The position numbers and the translations under genes were made by a program. From the NCBI GenBank assembly GCA_031277915.1, contig JAITLL010000079.1, positions 1 to 42,532 of the forward strand: a DNA stretch of 42,532 nucleotides. Reading direction: 5' to 3'. Each line of letters opens with the position of its first letter. Within the stretch, counting starts at the first letter, position 1. Shown in pieces: positions 40,984 through 42,532 of this stretch. The notes below the pieces were generated by a model. The model ran no database searches, was not told the DNA's origin, and was given only the letters and a program-made list of their open reading frames with translations. Source of the DNA: Acinetobacter sp. Its GTDB lineage: Bacteria > Pseudomonadota > Gammaproteobacteria > Pseudomonadales > Moraxellaceae.

Positions 40984-41922
40984 TCAGACAAAATGGATTT
41001 CTACGCTGGCATGTACAATTTCTTCATGGATAGATAATGCCCTTTTGACCAAATCGGGTGTTAAATCTGTTCTATTGGTTTCTAAGGCTAAAATGCATGA
41101 GAATTTCCCCTTGCCCACTTTCCATACGTGTAAATCCGTAATTTTCACTTGGGACAATTGCTCTATAACTTCTTGTATTTCTGCCACCACGGGATGTGAC
41201 ATTTCGGCATCTAGTAAAGTTTTTCCTGTGTCACGCAAAAGCCCCCAAGACCATTGTGCAACAAGTATGGCTCCTACGATCCCCAATAGCGCATCTAAAA
41301 AGTTCCATCCAAAATACTTACCTGCAATAAGTGCAACTATGGCCAATACCGAAGTTACGGCATCGGCAACCACATGTATAAACGCAGCTTTATGATTTAA
41401 ATCATGATGATGGTCATGTTCATGATGGTGGTGACTATGTGCATGATCGTGATGATGGTCATGTTCATGAGTATCATGTAATAACCATGCGCAAATGATA
41501 TTGACAGCCAAACCAACAACAGCAATAGGAATCGCTTCATCATAATGAATATTGACAGGATGGAGTAATCGATCAATAGATTGGGCACCCATCAAAAGCG
41601 CAACAACCATTAATATGATTGCACTGCTATAGCCACCCAAAATTTCAATTTTCCAAGTTCCGAAACTAAAACGTTTGTCATGGGCATAGTGACGGGCCAT
41701 TTTGTAAGCAACATAAGCCAACCCTAGCGCAACCATGTGTGAGCTCATGTGCCATCCATCGGCCAAAAGTGCCATGGAATTAAATATCCATCCCCCTACG
41801 ATCTCAAAAACCATCATCACGGCAGTTAAAATTGTTGCGATCAAAATTTTCTTCTGAGCCAGAGGATTACCCTCATCAAACTGATGAGAATGGTAACGTT
41901 CTAAATTGCTGTTAATTTCCAT
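40984..41922 (-). CDS. dmeF: CDF family Co(II)/Ni(II) efflux transporter
   Basis: A 312-residue CDF protein with six membrane helices. The N-terminal start HSHQFDEGNPLAQKK and a long histidine loop (HDTHEHDHHHDHAHSHHHH) between helices 4 and 5 are typical of the DmeF branch. Metal-site helices 2 and 5 carry HxxxD-type motifs (ADGWHMSSH, HVVADAVTS). It exports Co2+ and Ni2+, possibly Zn2+, in exchange for H+. An RcnR/CsoR-like operator is found upstream (41942-41956), but no dmeR gene is next to it. The gene is just upstream of the Mn riboswitch and antiporter on the same strand. Confidence 0.9.
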   Translation of the reverse strand: MEINSNLERYHSHQFDEGNPLAQKKILIATILTAVMMVFEIVGGWIFNSMALLADGWHMSSHMVALGLAYVAYKMARHYAHDKRFSFGTWKIEILGGYSSAIILMVVALLMGAQSIDRLLHPVNIHYDEAIPIAVVGLAVNIICAWLLHDTHEHDHHHDHAHSHHHHEHDHHHDLNHKAAFIHVVADAVTSVLAIVALIAGKYFGWNFLDALLGIVGAILVAQWSWGLLRDTGKTLLDAEMSHPVVAEIQEVIEQLSQVKITDLHVWKVGKGKFSCILALETNRTDLTPDLVKRALSIHEEIVHASVEIHFV

Positions 41923-41941
41923 ATTTATGGTCTTTTATTAA

Positions 41942-41956
41942 TACTCCCCCATAGTA
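41942..41956 (-). promoter_or_regulatory. RcnR/CsoR-type operator
   Basis: On the minus strand, TACTATGGGGGAGTA has the TACT-(G)n-AGTA form bound by RcnR/DmeR-family cobalt/nickel repressors. It lies 20-34 bp before the dmeF ATG. Confidence 0.7.
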
Positions 41957-42130
41957 TATATTTTTTGGAAGAAAAAAAGGTTACATCACGACCAAGACAA
42001 GAAAAATTTAAAATCGGATTAAATGCATTTAAGGACAAGGAACTTTTTAGAGAAATCCTTACTTAGCCATGACCTACAATTTATCAACTATATTTCAAAA
42101 ACTTATATAGATTAAAAATGCTCTACTAGA

Positions 42131-42532
42131 CTAAAAAAACCTCTCCACCACCGCATTCCTTTCTTTCAAACTCTTTGAGCTTAAAGCCTGTAACAGCAAA
42201 CCATCGATTAGGTTGACCACCATGTGGGCATCGAATTTTGGCTCGCGAGTTTCTCCGCTAAAAATCAGGTCAAAAATTTCATGGCGAAGCCATTTTCGAT
42301 ATTCAACTGCCATGCCGTAGGCCTTCGCATAAAGCAGTTTTATTTCAAAAATAGCTTTGATTAAAAGATGGTACTGGCTGTTTAAATTGGTATGTAAAAC
42401 AATAATTTCTTTAAGTTTATCTTTTGAAGTGTAATAACGATTTGCATAGATAATGGTGAACACTTCTTCTTTAAGTTTGCTTTTTTGAAAGGCAATACAC
42501 ATTTCAATTAGATGCTCTTTCGAGCGAAAGTA
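42131..42532 (-). CDS. TetR-family regulator of the C4-like module, copy 3 (partial)
   Basis: The C-terminal 133 codons of a second TetR gene, open to the right edge and in the same orientation as copy 2, about 85 percent identical to it. Identity is highest in the block from AYGMAVEYRKWLRHE to SGETREPKFDA. Differences concentrate at the C-terminal end (LSSKSLKERNAVVERFF). The missing N-terminus (helix-turn-helix) and the expected C4-like leader lie beyond position 42532. Its presence shows that the modules recur about every 15-26 kb in this region. Confidence 0.85.
   Translation of the reverse strand, partial: YFRSKEHLIEMCIAFQKSKLKEEVFTIIYANRYYTSKDKLKEIIVLHTNLNSQYHLLIKAIFEIKLLYAKAYGMAVEYRKWLRHEIFDLIFSGETREPKFDAHMVVNLIDGLLLQALSSKSLKERNAVVERFF

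Noticed and set aside
1-42532. CRISPR arrays, tRNAs, rRNAs or insertion sequences
   Set aside because: No regularly spaced repeats, clover-leaf sequences, rRNA cores, transposase motifs or terminal inverted repeats were seen.

Overview
This AT-rich window has the gene content, codon use and family mix of an Acinetobacter chromosome, probably the A. baumannii-calcoaceticus group. Supporting traits are CioAB, FolE2/PyrQ, DmeF, QseBC, YddG-like exporters and repeated C4-like RNA units. I see no rRNA, tRNA, insertion sequence, phage structural gene or CRISPR array.

The window is punctuated by three same-orientation copies of a minus-strand module: sigma70-like promoter, C4-like structured antisense RNA leader, small Icd-like reading frame, Rho-independent terminator, TetR gene. 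Copy 1 (1-510) has its leader here and its tetR presumably off the left edge. Copy 2 (15184-16225) is complete. Copy 3 (42131 to the right edge) shows only most of tetR. Copies 1 and 2 preserve a long-range RNA pairing and a hairpin by compensatory base changes, so the RNA fold is under selection and the copies seem to have different pairing specificities. This P1/P4-immunity-like leader fused to a TetR gene is the most interesting system here. The modules bound two blocks of ordinary cargo genes.

Block A (about 0.5-15.1 kb): a CPBP membrane protease gene lying between short repeats of the C4 leader; a GlxA-type AraC regulator next to two convergent YddG-like exporters; a six-gene minus-strand catabolic operon (gntR, FAD amine/D-amino acid oxidase, MFS transporter, DapA-family lyase/deaminase, PuuC-like aldehyde dehydrogenase, porin); and a secreted alpha/beta hydrolase divergent from an AraC regulator. 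The enzymes could form an amine to imine to semialdehyde to acid route of the hydroxyproline type, but the substrate is inferred.

Block B (about 16.3-42.1 kb): a LysR regulator divergent from a beta-lactamase-fold esterase and an MFS exporter; a probable metal-uptake group (PepSY protein, TonB receptor, two DUF2946 proteins) next to a copper-free quinol oxidase operon (cioA, cioB, a 35-residue DUF2474-like subunit, an HTH protein); a Zur-box operon folE2, gamma carbonic anhydrase, pyrQ for zinc shortage; an RhtA-like exporter divergent from an Lrp regulator; a five-gene operon (four-repeat membrane protein, lipoprotein, QseBC-like two-component system, histidine-rich secreted peptide); an LpxL-like acyltransferase; an EAL phosphodiesterase; a cation antiporter behind a manganese riboswitch; and a DmeF cobalt/nickel exporter behind an RcnR/CsoR-like operator. 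Metal homeostasis is the recurrent theme of this block.
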